Origin: Calditrichia bacterium
Lineage (GTDB): Bacteria; Calditrichota; Calditrichia; RBG-13-44-9; J075
Direction of reading: 5' to 3'
DNA length: 64,000 nucleotides
Assembly: GCA_028284445.1 (NCBI GenBank)
Contig: JANQRS010000006.1
Coordinates: forward strand, 1-64,000
The position numbers were made by a program, and so were the translations under genes. The notes under the pieces are model-generated. The model saw only the letters and a list, made by a program, of their open reading frames with translations. It did not search any database and was not told where the DNA came from. Positions 19,256 through 28,843 of this stretch are shown here, piece by piece. Each line of letters begins with the position of its first letter. Positions within the stretch are counted from its first letter, which is position 1.

Positions 19256-20342
19256 TTCCAACTCTTTCCGTAGTTGCTTTAAGAACATCTTCTATCTTCC
19301 ACGAGATGAAAGCTTTGTCATTTTGCAATTGTCCAAGTCGAATTAGATTTAGCAGCGCAACGCTATCATCAGAACCTTTTAATTTAGATAAAAATAGAGA
19401 TTTTGCAAACAACTCTTGACTATAGACATAGTTTTTCATTCTAATTTGCAAAATCTCCAAGATTTCCATATACTTTCCAAAATCATGGGAGCTAAAAATA
19501 TTTCGGCTGACCAATTCAGCTAGTTCAACATACATGCCTATAGCTACAGCTTCATCGTGAGGTATTTTGAAGCCTGATGCAACTTCGAGTGGATGAGCTA
19601 CAGCATGCCCAAAAAGCAAGACTCTCCCAGCCCCAATTTCTTTGGGGTCGTTCCGTAGGATTTCGATTTTTTGCAATGCAGAAGGATAGACAATTTCATC
19701 GAACAGATATTCGATATCTATGTTATTAGACATAATGATTTGATAAATGAGGTTAAACAAATTTTTATCGAGAACAAGGAATTGCTTAACGCTTTCAATC
19801 AGATTTCTTTTCAATTTTAATGAATCTATTGAATGTAAAACTGATTTGATCAGATATATACGCTTGGGATCATAGTAAGTACCTATGTAATGTTTCACTT
19901 CATTCGAATTGCAACCGTGTTTTGACCCAAATGCAACATCCGACATAGCCATTGGAGTGGTCGGAACCACTACTAAATCCAAACCTCTCCGAATAATCGC
20001 CGCTATGAATCCTCCGACGTTGAGAGTTATACCTCCCCCTATCGCAACTAGAACAGTATTTCTGCCTGCAGGAAGTTTCTTGCTAATTCTATCAATCAAC
20101 TTAAAAACACTTGAAATTTGCTTGTTTGACTCTACCGCTGTAAACAACTCGATTTGGCAGTTTGGCATGTTTTTAAAAATTGCATCAAAAGCTTCTTGGT
20201 GAAGACTTCTAACACCTTTGTCGATCAAGACCAGAACATTCTTGTCTCTCAATTCGCTTTCGAGACTTTCCAAGATATTCCAGTCATTCCCCACAACTAT
20301 TTCAATCTGCCTATTACAATAGGGAGATTTAATCAAGTCCAT
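19248..20342 (-). CDS. Sugar phosphate cyclase, 2-deoxy-scyllo-inosose-synthase-like
   Basis: This 364-residue protein has the dehydroquinate-synthase fold. Visible elements are the NAD-binding GGG at 102-104, VPTTPMAMSDVAFGSKHG (127-143), YIGTYYDPK, metal ligands E183 (LIESVKQ), H246 (FGHAVAH) and H262 (PHDEAVAIGM), and K141. In true dehydroquinate synthases the segment after GGG has Asp (IGDLAG). Here it is TLNVGG with Asn108, as I recall for 2-deoxy-scyllo-inosose synthases, which cyclise glucose 6-phosphate. A secondary-metabolite-type cyclase is therefore more likely than a shikimate enzyme. It is embedded after a sugar-binding protein, permease and ATPase. AAGG precedes the ATG. The exact substrate is uncertain. 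Confidence 0.7.
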   Translation of the reverse strand: MDLIKSPYCNRQIEIVVGNDWNILESLESELRDKNVLVLIDKGVRSLHQEAFDAIFKNMPNCQIELFTAVESNKQISSVFKLIDRISKKLPAGRNTVLVAIGGGITLNVGGFIAAIIRRGLDLVVVPTTPMAMSDVAFGSKHGCNSNEVKHYIGTYYDPKRIYLIKSVLHSIDSLKLKRNLIESVKQFLVLDKNLFNLIYQIIMSNNIDIEYLFDEIVYPSALQKIEILRNDPKEIGAGRVLLFGHAVAHPLEVASGFKIPHDEAVAIGMYVELAELVSRNIFSSHDFGKYMEILEILQIRMKNYVYSQELFAKSLFLSKLKGSDDSVALLNLIRLGQLQNDKAFISWKIEDVLKATTERVGNE

Positions 20343-20356
20343 AAATACACCTTACT

Positions 20357-21301
20357 TCAGTTTACAATTTCTACATCTATTGAGTGGTTTTCCTTAATAT
20401 CTTTATTCTCTAGAGCATCTAAGGCAATTCTAACTGCTCTTCGTCCCATTTCCCTCGGTTTTTGTCGAACGGTCGCAGAAAGTCTCCCCAAATTTATGGC
20501 CTCTAGCGCATCCGGCACAGCGTCAAAACCGACTACTATTTTATCGCCTAAATCTATGCCATTTTCTTCCATTGCTTCAATTGCTCCCAAAGCCATTTCA
20601 TCATTACTTGCAAATATCGCATCAAATTGAAGTTCTTGTGCCAAGAAGTTATTCATTTTCTCATAGGCTTGGCGACGATCCCAATTAGCAACAATTGAAA
20701 CAACCGGCTCCATGTTGTCTTTGCCTAATGTACTCATGAATCCGGACTTTCGTTGCTGAGCAGTTTCTTGATACGAAACACCTTCAAAGAAAACAATGCG
20801 AGGCTTCGCTTTTTCCGAATTATCTAGAATATATCTCGCTGCAATTTGCCCACCTGCATAGTTGTCTGAACCAACAAAGGAAGTTATTGAAGCATTGTAT
20901 TCTTCTTGTAAATGCTTCTCATCAATTTTTGTATCAACAACGACAACCTTAAGTCCCTGCTTTAGAGCTTCCGCAAGCAAACCATTCAAAGCATCCGACG
21001 AGGAGGGGGTAATGCAAATTGCTTTATATCTTTGCGCCATTGCATATTCGATGAAAGTCCGTTGGGAGTGTATATCGTCATGACTATTGCCCGCTCTAAA
21101 TTGAACAAGCTCTGTCTGAAGTTGCCCTTCCAAAATTTCTGTTTTGGCTCCTTCCTGGATTTGAACGAAGAACGGGTTATTTAATGTTTTGAGAACAAAT
21201 AGAATAGTCGGCTTGTCGGAATTGTCCTGACAACTTAATACTATGAGAAGAATAGCTGATATGAATGATAAAAATACAAATTTGATATTGATTGCCTTCA
21301 T
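20357..21301 (-). CDS. Periplasmic sugar-binding lipoprotein, ribose/galactose type
   Basis: This 314-residue solute-binding protein has lipobox Cys24 and the type I periplasmic fold: TILFVLKTLNNPFFVQIQEG, CITPSSSDALNGLL, VVVDTKIDE, FVGSDNYAGGQIAARY, IFASNDEMALGAIEAM, VVGFDA. These match the RbsB/peripla_BP_4 family that feeds carbohydrate ABC importers. AGAGGAGATAACG before the ATG is a strong ribosome binding site. It follows the permease by 2 nt and precedes the cyclase by 14 nt. The ligand cannot be predicted; a cyclitol or sugar is reasonable from context. Confidence 0.9.
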   Translation of the reverse strand: MKAINIKFVFLSFISAILLIVLSCQDNSDKPTILFVLKTLNNPFFVQIQEGAKTEILEGQLQTELVQFRAGNSHDDIHSQRTFIEYAMAQRYKAICITPSSSDALNGLLAEALKQGLKVVVVDTKIDEKHLQEEYNASITSFVGSDNYAGGQIAARYILDNSEKAKPRIVFFEGVSYQETAQQRKSGFMSTLGKDNMEPVVSIVANWDRRQAYEKMNNFLAQELQFDAIFASNDEMALGAIEAMEENGIDLGDKIVVGFDAVPDALEAINLGRLSATVRQKPREMGRRAVRIALDALENKDIKENHSIDVEIVN

Positions 21302-21303
21302 CG

Positions 21304-22287
21304 TTATCTCCTCTGACTTGTTTTATAACGAACAAATAAATAGACAATTAAGAAACTCCCGAAAAAAGCCGAATAAGCGTCGGCATTGTTCCCGGGAATT
21401 AATACGTTTACTATATTTGTAAGTGATGAATACGTTACTACACCGGCAATTGTAAATATAATGGGCAATCTACCGCCGTTAATGTCCGCACCGGAAAGGA
21501 CAGCGCACATAATAGGTATTACGATGTCCCCGGCCAAATACCCCGGATTAGTCGTATCAAAATCAGAAATATATAATATACCGCCAACACCATACATTAA
21601 GCCTGCTAATATGAAGCTCGTTAACTTGATTGCAGCAACGTTAATACTACAATAAGATGCCGATAAACTACTTTGGCCGACTGCCATCAACTTCAGGCCA
21701 AGTTTTGTTCGGTTTATGAAGACCGATACTAAGATCATTATTAAAGCAATTAAGAATACGTTAATTTCGATGCTCAAAAAATTGTATTCTAGTAATCGTT
21801 CTAGATCAGCCGGAATTTCATATGGCCTTATCATACCCGTATGCTCCGCATTCGGTCTAGAATGAAGGTATGTCATATTGTAAATAATTAGAGTTAAACC
21901 TGAAAACAACGATAGTGTAGCAATTGTTGCCAGAATAGAGTCCCAGTTTAGTCTGATAACAAGAAAAGCATTTAATAGGCTGAGTATAACCGAGAATGAG
22001 ATAATTAAACCTATTAAAGTATACAGATTATCGTTAGAACCGAGTTCATAGTTTATATAGAGAGCGCCTAACACGCTAAGTGAGACAATCCCAAATGTAG
22101 AGATATCAATCTCCGAGACAGAAAGAATAAATACAGTTCCCAGTGTCAAGAAAATTAGATAAGAGTCGTTTAGAAGGAGGTGGGGGATATAGTCAAAACC
22201 TATCCCGCTTAGCCGTAGAAGAACAACACTCAAGACAGCCAACAGTACCGTTGTAATTTCTTCAGGTCTCAGCTTAGTGACTTTCAT
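21304..22287 (-). CDS. ABC sugar transporter permease, RbsC family
   Basis: This 327-residue integral membrane protein has about ten hydrophobic segments and family features such as TLGTVFILSVSEIDIS (RbsC-like), NAFLVIRLNWDSILATIATL and the C-terminal VIPIMCAVLSGADINGG. The ATG at 22287 overlaps the end of the ATPase gene by 14 nt and has AAGG ahead of it; a TTG 6 nt upstream is less likely. It forms the channel of the importer with the adjacent ATPase and binding lipoprotein. Confidence 0.9.
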   Translation of the reverse strand: MKVTKLRPEEITTVLLAVLSVVLLRLSGIGFDYIPHLLLNDSYLIFLTLGTVFILSVSEIDISTFGIVSLSVLGALYINYELGSNDNLYTLIGLIISFSVILSLLNAFLVIRLNWDSILATIATLSLFSGLTLIIYNMTYLHSRPNAEHTGMIRPYEIPADLERLLEYNFLSIEINVFLIALIMILVSVFINRTKLGLKLMAVGQSSLSASYCSINVAAIKLTSFILAGLMYGVGGILYISDFDTTNPGYLAGDIVIPIMCAVLSGADINGGRLPIIFTIAGVVTYSSLTNIVNVLIPGNNADAYSAFFGSFLIVYLFVRYKTSQRR

Positions 22288-22948
22288 TACCAACCTTCTT
22301 GATCACCTTGTTGTCAATACGATAGCGCTTTGCATTTTTTGCTATCGAATTGTGCGACATGAGTCGTGAGTCGTGAGTCGATATTATACAATAAGAAGCA
22401 TTTCGCTTTATATACTCTGTTGTTTTAGACACAATCACGGTCAATTTCTCTTCGTCTAGATGACTTGTTGGTTCATCAAGCAACAAGACATGATAGGCAT
22501 CTAGCATTAAACTCGCGAATTTCAAAAGTGTTCTGTTTCCGGTCGACAATTCTCTAATTATAGTAAACGGGCTGGCTTCAATCCTAAATTCAGTGAGCAG
22601 ACTTTCAACGACTCGTTGAAATTGATAATATTGTGAGCCGAATCGGATCGTCGTTTCTGTGTCTGTTAGCCAAAGATACTCTAGAACTGTAAAATCGGGG
22701 AATAACATATCTTCTGGAAAGTAGTAAAATTTGCGAGGATTGTTTTTTTGAAAATTCTCAATGCTTCCATTACCTGATTTATCTGGAATTAAGCCACCAA
22801 GAAGCTTTAGCAGTGATGTTTTGCCTACACCGTTGTCACCTTCCAATAAAGTGATATTTCCGTTTTCAACTTGCAAACTAGCGTTCGTTAATATTTCATT
22901 TCCCGGAACATATTCTAGTCTGATATCTTTGAACCTAAAAGTCGCCAA
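22274..22948 (-). CDS. ABC transporter ATPase, single nucleotide-binding domain
   Basis: This is a 224-residue ATPase with Walker A GDNGVGKT (37-44), signature LSTGN (134-138, divergent from LSGGQ) and Walker B LLLDEPTSHLD with D158/E159. Importers with RbsC-type permeases normally use a tandem-domain ATPase of about 500 residues. Here only one domain is present, so it must dimerise, which makes the system unusual. The start is TTG at 22948 with AAGGAT ahead of it. It is the first gene of the five-gene minus-strand operon. Confidence 0.85.
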   Translation of the reverse strand: MATFRFKDIRLEYVPGNEILTNASLQVENGNITLLEGDNGVGKTSLLKLLGGLIPDKSGNGSIENFQKNNPRKFYYFPEDMLFPDFTVLEYLWLTDTETTIRFGSQYYQFQRVVESLLTEFRIEASPFTIIRELSTGNRTLLKFASLMLDAYHVLLLDEPTSHLDEEKLTVIVSKTTEYIKRNASYCIISTHDSRLMSHNSIAKNAKRYRIDNKVIKKVGNESH

Positions 22949-23158
22949 GATTGATTATCCTTATCTTACTTTCTCGAACTCTCAAGTTGAGCTATAACTC
23001 ATTGCTATAAATCAATATTCCCAAAGCAGTCACATTCTATATATATAGTTACGCTATGCATCGAAAATCTTAAAAATTATCATTCACTAGATGTTTGGTT
23101 GTTCAAGAATTGGTAAGCTTAAACCTTTCTTTTAAGAAAGATCCCCATCTCCATTGAT

Positions 23159-23873
23159 TTAAAAGTCATCTCCCAAATACCGTTCAAGTAAAATCTTGTT
23201 GCACCCAAGTTTTATCATAGCGAGCTAATTTTCGACTTCATGTTCATAACGAACAAGAATTCGTCTAAAATTCCGAAGCCAGGCAAAGAACGATTCGAGC
23301 GATATGGCGCGATCAACTCGAGGCCTTTATCCATCAGTTCTTTAGCCAGTGGATCACTATCACGGGCTTCATTGCCAATCAGTTTCTCAGGCTTGTCCTC
23401 AGTAAATGAACTCGCACGGGTGTAATTAACCAAAGTTACCTCATACGGGATAGCACTTTCAACACATATAGCGACAGGAAGACCAGGGCGATCTTGCCAA
23501 TGCCATGACCTTCGAACCCTTGCCCCGCTTCGCCTCCCCAATCTTGGGCCCTTTTTTGCCGGAGCGAATGTGCCTTCAATGCAGCACTCGCTCAGGTCCA
23601 ATTTACCGCGTTCCTTTAGATCGAATGCCAGGGCCCCGAGCACCTTTTCAATGACTCCATACTCTTGGCATTCCCAGAAACGATGATGGCCAGTTTGGTA
23701 TTGCAGATATAGACCTGCAAATTCTGCCCATAGAGCGCCGGTTCGCATTATCCACAGAATCCCATTGAGGCTATCTCGGATTCAACGAGTGATCGGCCAC
23801 AGCCATCTTCTCGCTTGGGCGGTTCCGGAATTGCCTCCCTTGGCAATTTCCATTGTTCGTCTATTAAATCCAT
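23159..23873 (-). pseudogene. Decayed IS5-family transposase
   Basis: Pieces of an IS5-family DDE transposase are spread over three frames. The start is MDLIDEQW at 23873 with GAGG ahead of it, then RDSLNGILWIMRTGALWA, IEGTFAPAKKGP, PKIGEAKRGKGSKVMALA, LPVAICVESAIPYEVTLV and FFAWLRNFRRILVRYEHEVEN, then an in-frame TAG and MIKLGCNKILLERYLGDDF. At least four indels and a stop separate them, and a 177-residue open frame at 23215-23748 survives by compensating shifts. I found no clear terminal inverted repeats. It is an old insertion inside the accessory island. Confidence 0.85.
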
Positions 23874-24619
23874 GGCTCACCTCGACATTGGTTGGTGAAC
23901 CTAATAAGGTAATACATTCAAATCTTATTTTTGAGATGACTTCCAGACAGATTCAGATTGTCTCTGCGGCACATTGCCCCTCGTGGTAAATGGTGTACGT
24001 GATTAGCAAAAGGCAATTGGGTTCAACAATCACCAATCCATAGACTAATTTAGTGTTAATCCTACCCGTAAGCATATATATGGCAACGCACTGCTGTTGT
24101 AAATCTCAGGTTTCGGTCCAATATATACAAGTTTTTAAATTTCAACCTAACAAGAGTGTTTCCTCTAAGTCAAGGTTGGACCCAACCAATCCTGTCGACG
24201 GTAGGCTGCGGACCGACAGCGCTTTAGCCATTTTTTATAGCAAAAAACATAAAAGACTTTCAATTTTATATAGTAAGCACGCAAATGCGATCGAAGCAAG
24301 ACATGATTCGATCTCCCATTCAATGTAGGAGCCAGTCGGACAAAAAAGTTCCACGGCAATACTCTTAATGCGTATTCAAAACACTCACTTGTATTTGTAT
24401 CAGCATTAACCATAAATACACAAACTACTCCAGACCGGTCTCTCATGGGGATTGAGGAACATCCGCCTTCTGAATGATAGATTATCAGCTACCTCATTTT
24501 GCAGATAAAGCAGCAGCGTCCGTGCCAGACCTTCAAATAAAAACTGTTCAGGACCGTGAATTGAAACTACAAATCTGTGTCATGTAATCGAAAAGCTGCA
24601 AGTCAAATAAAAGCAGATA
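23874..24619. other. Intergenic region with no convincing gene
   Basis: About 750 AT-rich bases lie between the decayed transposase and the small gene at about 24620. Overlapping frames on both strands at 24053-24446 show no family resemblance or plausible starts. Nothing recognisable is seen. Confidence 0.45.
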
Positions 24620-24676
24620 TTAGGAAAATCCATAACGGCGAAAAGGAATAAAGGGACTGTCAAGACCGAAAAAACG

Positions 24677-24901
24677 GTGCTTGGGAAAGGCGTGGATTCA
24701 CTCAAGGCTCGCCAAGCAAATGTAGAATACCGCTACAAAATGGCTCGCAGGATGTTACTTAGCTACTACGCCGCCAAGGCGGACGAATTCAGCAACATCC
24801 CTGAATCCAACCGCCAAGAGTTTAATATCACTGAATACGACTACCAAAAAGCCCGTCGCAAATCAGTCTTTAATGGAATCGACGTCCCGAATTCGCAATA
24901 A
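24677..24901 (+). CDS. Small hypothetical protein of a mobile element
   Basis: This is a 74-residue basic, helical protein from a GTG at 24677. The same frame continues upstream to about 24629 with lysine-rich coding-like sequence (AKRNKGTVKTEKT), but only an ATA is available there. The true start may therefore be upstream or the 5' end may have decayed. I do not recognise the family. It lies 29 nt ahead of an excisionase-like HTH gene on the same strand, a common arrangement in integrative elements. Confidence 0.45.
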   Translation: MLGKGVDSLKARQANVEYRYKMARRMLLSYYAAKADEFSNIPESNRQEFNITEYDYQKARRKSVFNGIDVPNSQ

Positions 24902-24930
24902 ATCAAGGATCAAGCCACAAAGGAGTGAAC

Positions 24931-25155
24931 ATGGAAAATTCAACTCAACAGAACGATTATTTGAACACCAAAGTATTTCTCAATATCCCGGAGGCAGCCC
25001 TATTTCTCGGTATTCCGGAAGGCAGTTTCAGGAAACTGGTTGCTCGCCGTTATCGCCATATCCCCTTTACGAAAATGGGCAAGCGGATCATTTTCAAGCG
25101 CGACCTTCTTGAGGCTTGGGCAGAGAACTTGATGTTGAAGGGAGTGGATATATAG
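24931..25155 (+). CDS. Excisionase-like helix-turn-helix protein
   Basis: This 74-residue protein fits the MerR-like/excisionase HTH_17 family: FLNIPEAALFLGIPEGSFRKLVARR gives the helix-turn-helix and KMGKRIIFKRDLLEAWAE the wing. Such proteins steer integrase reactions or act as small regulators. AGGAG lies about 5 nt before the ATG at 24931, which is preferred over the GTG at 24925. With the recombinase at 34.0-34.9 kb it supports an integrative-element origin of this island. Confidence 0.75.
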   Translation: MENSTQQNDYLNTKVFLNIPEAALFLGIPEGSFRKLVARRYRHIPFTKMGKRIIFKRDLLEAWAENLMLKGVDI

Positions 25156-25250
25156 GCGGCAAATTCAGCCGCCCTGCGCGCAATCAGATCGCAATTTGGT
25201 GTTTTATTTATTATATTGAAATGAGAGATAACAGAAAAAATGGTGATAAA

Positions 25251-25541
25251 ATGGCCATCAAAATCGACATAGAACTGCCTGAACTGATTTCCAGGAATTA
25301 CGAGAATCTTGCTGAAATCAAGCGAGCGATGGTCGAGAACATCGTAATTCGCGAATATCAAAAAGGCAACATTTCAATCCGCGAAAGCGCCAAAATCCTC
25401 GGGTTGACATATGAAGAGTTCATGACATTTCTGGGTGAACGCGGCATTTCATTCATTAACGCTTCTGTGGAAGAGCAACAAGAAGACTACGATAGGCTGA
25501 AAAGCTATTTCGAAGCTCAAGAACAATCATTTTGTCACTAG
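25251..25541 (+). CDS. UPF0175-family antitoxin-like protein
   Basis: This 96-residue protein carries KIDIELPELI, AMVENIVIREYQKGNISIRESAKILGLTYEEFMTFLGERGISF, which is the UPF0175 pattern: a helix-turn-helix protein normally paired with a DUF3368 PIN-domain toxin. GGTGA lies 4 nt before the ATG at 25251; an in-frame ATG 30 nt upstream lacks a site. The expected toxin gene is not next to it. A decayed DUF3368-like frame is found about 4.8 kb away at 30335. Confidence 0.75.
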   Translation: MAIKIDIELPELISRNYENLAEIKRAMVENIVIREYQKGNISIRESAKILGLTYEEFMTFLGERGISFINASVEEQQEDYDRLKSYFEAQEQSFCH

Positions 25542-25632
25542 CTCCATCCCTCTCCTCATTCTGAGTAGTCTTGAAAAGTGCCATATCCACAATGATTTTT
25601 TTGGCAAAACACAGCTTTAAAATCCACCAAAT

Positions 25633-27378
25633 CTATTTACGCCACTCCTCAGTAATCTTGGCGAAATCAACTGACCGCCATTGATCTTTCCAAATTTCAA
25701 AATAAGGGATATCACTTGACGAAGGCTTTGATTCGCATTTTTTGACACGAACCATACTTGGCATAACGGTAGCATCACCAATTAGTAGAGCTTCTCCAGC
25801 CTCTAGAGATGGTAATCCGGCCGTAAGATTACCAAGAGTATCTGGCAATAGCCTCCGCACGTAGGCCTGGTCATCTGGATTTGTAAGCCTCATAGCTAGA
25901 AAATTACTGCACTGCGAAAAAATTGTTTCAGAAATCTCAGATGGTCTTTGACTTGCAATCAGAAGACTTGTTCCATACTTTCGACCTTCTTTCGCAACTC
26001 TTTCTATAGCTGTCAAAGAAGCTCTGAATCGTGCCAAATTACTTTTTGGTGCATATTTGTGTGCCTCTTCATAGACAAGCAGTAGTGGTGTTTCGCATTT
26101 CCCTTGAGATCTTCTAAAGTAATAGCTGTGATCAAATAGAATTCGCGTTATCAATGAAACAGTAATACTCAGCACTTCAAATGGGATTCCACTTAAATCC
26201 AAAATGGTGACATTGGATTCGCTCTCTTCTTTAAAACCCATAAGTTGTTTTAGGACTTCTTCAAACCCAAGGCCGGCGCCCTCATCACCAAACAGAAATT
26301 GTAGGCGAGGATTATTAATTTTTGAAGCTAGACGCCGGACGAACTTATCAATACTGCCATCCGCATACGCTCCTTTATTGATCCCGATTTGACCGCCAGC
26401 AGCCCTTCTTCCAGCTGCAAATTGAAGAGGACCTTCAGAATACCACCGGAGCTTCTCGTCCTCTGTAGTAAATGTTCGATCATCTGAATCGGTTACGATA
26501 TGAAGAGGATTTGCTGAATCTTTCGTTTCACGTGATAAATTCTCGAGACAATTAAGTAGCTCTTGGATATTGTATGACAATGGACTGTCGAAATATACTT
26601 TGCTTGCAGTCGGATTATCCTTTTCCTTGCAAAGCGTCACTGTCGTTCTGAGCAACGATTCTTGATTATAGTTGTTACGATCTCCTGATTCGAGAAAAAT
26701 CTCCTCCATTTCTGCCTCGTTCAAGAGCCAGAAAGGTAATAATAGATCGTTGGCTCCAAGAACCAATGCTTCAGGAAAGGCAGTTTGGTATTCTGAATGA
26801 ATATCAAATATTACAATATGGGAATTATTCAGCCCATCATAATCTCCCTCTTTGGCCGCAATTGCTTCTTGTACTATTTTTGCCGTACTATGCGACTTAC
26901 CAGATCCAGTTGCTCCAACGATAGCAATATGTTTGTTGAAAAATTTATCTCCGTGAACTGGAACAGGTATATCATTCTGACGAGCTAATGACGAGAAACA
27001 AAATCTTTTTCCTTCAGGGAAAGCATTAGAATAGATAAGCCCAATCTCAGCAGTACTAGCTGGAACAACTTTCTTCGGCGGGATCGCTAACTCATCGCCT
27101 CCACGCCTGAATTCACCATCACTAAGTGATCCAAGGGGAAAAGCATCTATCATATACGTTCTCTCTACACCATCTCTGGTTTCACGCACTTCGATTGAAA
27201 AACTTTCAATAATGCAGATGAGGGCAACATTATCATTATCAGACACCTTAAGGTATGAACCAACGCGAAGGCTTTCTTCAGCATGCCGGAATGAGCTTAA
27301 ATCGTCAACAGAAATCTTCACCTTGTCCGGATATACTGCAACAACCTCAGCATTGACAGTTTCTAAGTGATTGGACAT
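25633..27378 (-). CDS. herA: HerA-type hexameric ATPase/helicase of a defence pair
   Basis: This 581-residue protein has an N-terminal HAS-barrel-like region (1-110), then a RecA-like motor: Walker A GATGSGKS (155-162), FDIHSEY, Walker B LLLVYEEAHKY (about 425-436) and IASQRPSEIS. This is the HerA/DUF87 family of DNA translocases. In archaea HerA works with NurA. In bacteria it often pairs with a nuclease or SIR2 protein in anti-phage systems, including DUF4297-HerA and SIR2-HerA. It starts 13 nt after a DUF4297-like nuclease gene, so the pair is probably a two-gene operon. Confidence 0.88.
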   Translation of the reverse strand: MSNHLETVNAEVVAVYPDKVKISVDDLSSFRHAEESLRVGSYLKVSDNDNVALICIIESFSIEVRETRDGVERTYMIDAFPLGSLSDGEFRRGGDELAIPPKKVVPASTAEIGLIYSNAFPEGKRFCFSSLARQNDIPVPVHGDKFFNKHIAIVGATGSGKSHSTAKIVQEAIAAKEGDYDGLNNSHIVIFDIHSEYQTAFPEALVLGANDLLLPFWLLNEAEMEEIFLESGDRNNYNQESLLRTTVTLCKEKDNPTASKVYFDSPLSYNIQELLNCLENLSRETKDSANPLHIVTDSDDRTFTTEDEKLRWYSEGPLQFAAGRRAAGGQIGINKGAYADGSIDKFVRRLASKINNPRLQFLFGDEGAGLGFEEVLKQLMGFKEESESNVTILDLSGIPFEVLSITVSLITRILFDHSYYFRRSQGKCETPLLLVYEEAHKYAPKSNLARFRASLTAIERVAKEGRKYGTSLLIASQRPSEISETIFSQCSNFLAMRLTNPDDQAYVRRLLPDTLGNLTAGLPSLEAGEALLIGDATVMPSMVRVKKCESKPSSSDIPYFEIWKDQWRSVDFAKITEEWRK

Positions 27379-27391
27379 AAAACAAATACTC

Positions 27392-28612
27392 CTAGATTAT
27401 TTGACAAATCATATCAATTGAAGTCGCAAGTATTATTATGTGACTATTTTGAGAATCAATTGATATTGGTGAATTCATGAAGAACTCGTAGATATAATGG
27501 AAACCATTCAAGTCCCGAAGGGACACATTGAGGTCAGACTGCGTGCAGATAATCCTTAGTGAGAGCTTATTCTCATATGTCTGCGGAGAACTGATATGTT
27601 CGATGTTGAATTCTGCACCGTGAAACGGATATCCATCAACAAATACTATTCCTTGCTCCCACAACATTTTCTTAAGCTCAATTACGCGATGGTCTGGTAA
27701 CGAGGGAAAATATATGAAAGGAACATATCGATCTTTTATAGGTTTTCTTCGAGCTTTATGGCTACTCCATTTCGATCGCAATATGTGAAGGAATTTGATC
27801 AGATCGACATTTGCAACATCTGGTGAAGTTTCTACGATAAAGAATCTATGACCAGGATCTATGTTCCTTTGGCTAAAATACTTTCGACGCATTCTCTTGC
27901 AAAACTCATTCTCACCGTTTTCCCTTAAAGCCCAAGCATTGAACAATGCGCGAGATGGGCGCAATTCCTGAACAAAGTGCCCTTTATTAATCCTGCGGTC
28001 AGAAATATCAGGTTGAACCGCCAATTTCGCCACGAGCGTTAACGCTGATGGGTATAAATATTCTTCAGACTCTAAACGAGTAACAGAAAAAGCATTTTCC
28101 AGAGATTCTATCACCTCACTTTTGTGCTCATCGTATTCTGGACAAATATGAATCTTCAATCTCTCTGCAAAAACACCTAGATCTTCATCATTAGCACCAA
28201 TTTCAATTTTCCAATCAACAACACGTGGCTCCGTTGTAGATGATCGCTTGTGTTGAATCAAGATTTCTTTTAATTCATCGACAGTCAAAGATTTTTCGCC
28301 GACTTCTGAATCTCTAAAATATCCATAAAGGTGATAACATTGATTTATTCTTGAAGCAGAATCTAGAGTCATGAATTGTTTTAACATGGGAATAATTGCA
28401 GTACGAAGTTCAGCTTTTGTTAGGCGACTCGCCGCATAGTATTTACATTGAAAATGCTCATTCAAATCAGCATTCAAGACATCGAAATCTTCTATACCTT
28501 CAACTATCAATTCGCCGCTCTCATCTAAATTGAGTATAGACAAGATCGTGGCGTCAAATTGGTACATATATCCCTTGATTGCAGCGGTCGCCTGTCTAGA
28601 TGTTGACTCCAT
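27392..28612 (-). CDS. DUF4297-like PD-(D/E)xK nuclease, HerA partner
   Basis: The protein is about 406 residues from the ATG at 28612. The N-terminus (AIKGYMYQFDATILSIL, then VEGIEDFDVL and HFQCKYY) resembles DUF4297/Cap4-type endonucleases. E38/E41, D42 or D44 and Q55-x-K57 are candidate catalytic residues. The C-terminal two thirds I do not recognise. The open frame continues 66 nt upstream, but the conserved domain begins at the chosen start. Gene order (nuclease then HerA, 13 nt apart) matches known DUF4297-HerA phage-defence pairs. The assignment rests on motif pattern, not on a search. Confidence 0.65.
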   Translation of the reverse strand: MESTSRQATAAIKGYMYQFDATILSILNLDESGELIVEGIEDFDVLNADLNEHFQCKYYAASRLTKAELRTAIIPMLKQFMTLDSASRINQCYHLYGYFRDSEVGEKSLTVDELKEILIQHKRSSTTEPRVVDWKIEIGANDEDLGVFAERLKIHICPEYDEHKSEVIESLENAFSVTRLESEEYLYPSALTLVAKLAVQPDISDRRINKGHFVQELRPSRALFNAWALRENGENEFCKRMRRKYFSQRNIDPGHRFFIVETSPDVANVDLIKFLHILRSKWSSHKARRKPIKDRYVPFIYFPSLPDHRVIELKKMLWEQGIVFVDGYPFHGAEFNIEHISSPQTYENKLSLRIICTQSDLNVSLRDLNGFHYIYEFFMNSPISIDSQNSHIIILATSIDMICQII

Positions 28613-28843
28613 CAAGACTGATTCCTTTCGAGAACAAATATCGAGCATGCGATGCAATGCTTTTTCACAGCATCTCAATTAGTCGCAAACAACTAAGTAA
28701 GTATAGATTTCTTTTAGGAAAGTTTCTTGTATATAATGTATGCTAAAAGGAGGGATAAATAGGTGATCGACACAACAAACAAAACGAATTAATTTGTTTT
28801 CTGACAACATTTTATAAAAGTAGTTCACAGTGCACCACGATTT

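Noticed and set aside
24053-24446. Overlapping open frames on both strands
   Set aside because: Both have low-complexity or odd composition, no good ribosome binding site and no family resemblance.
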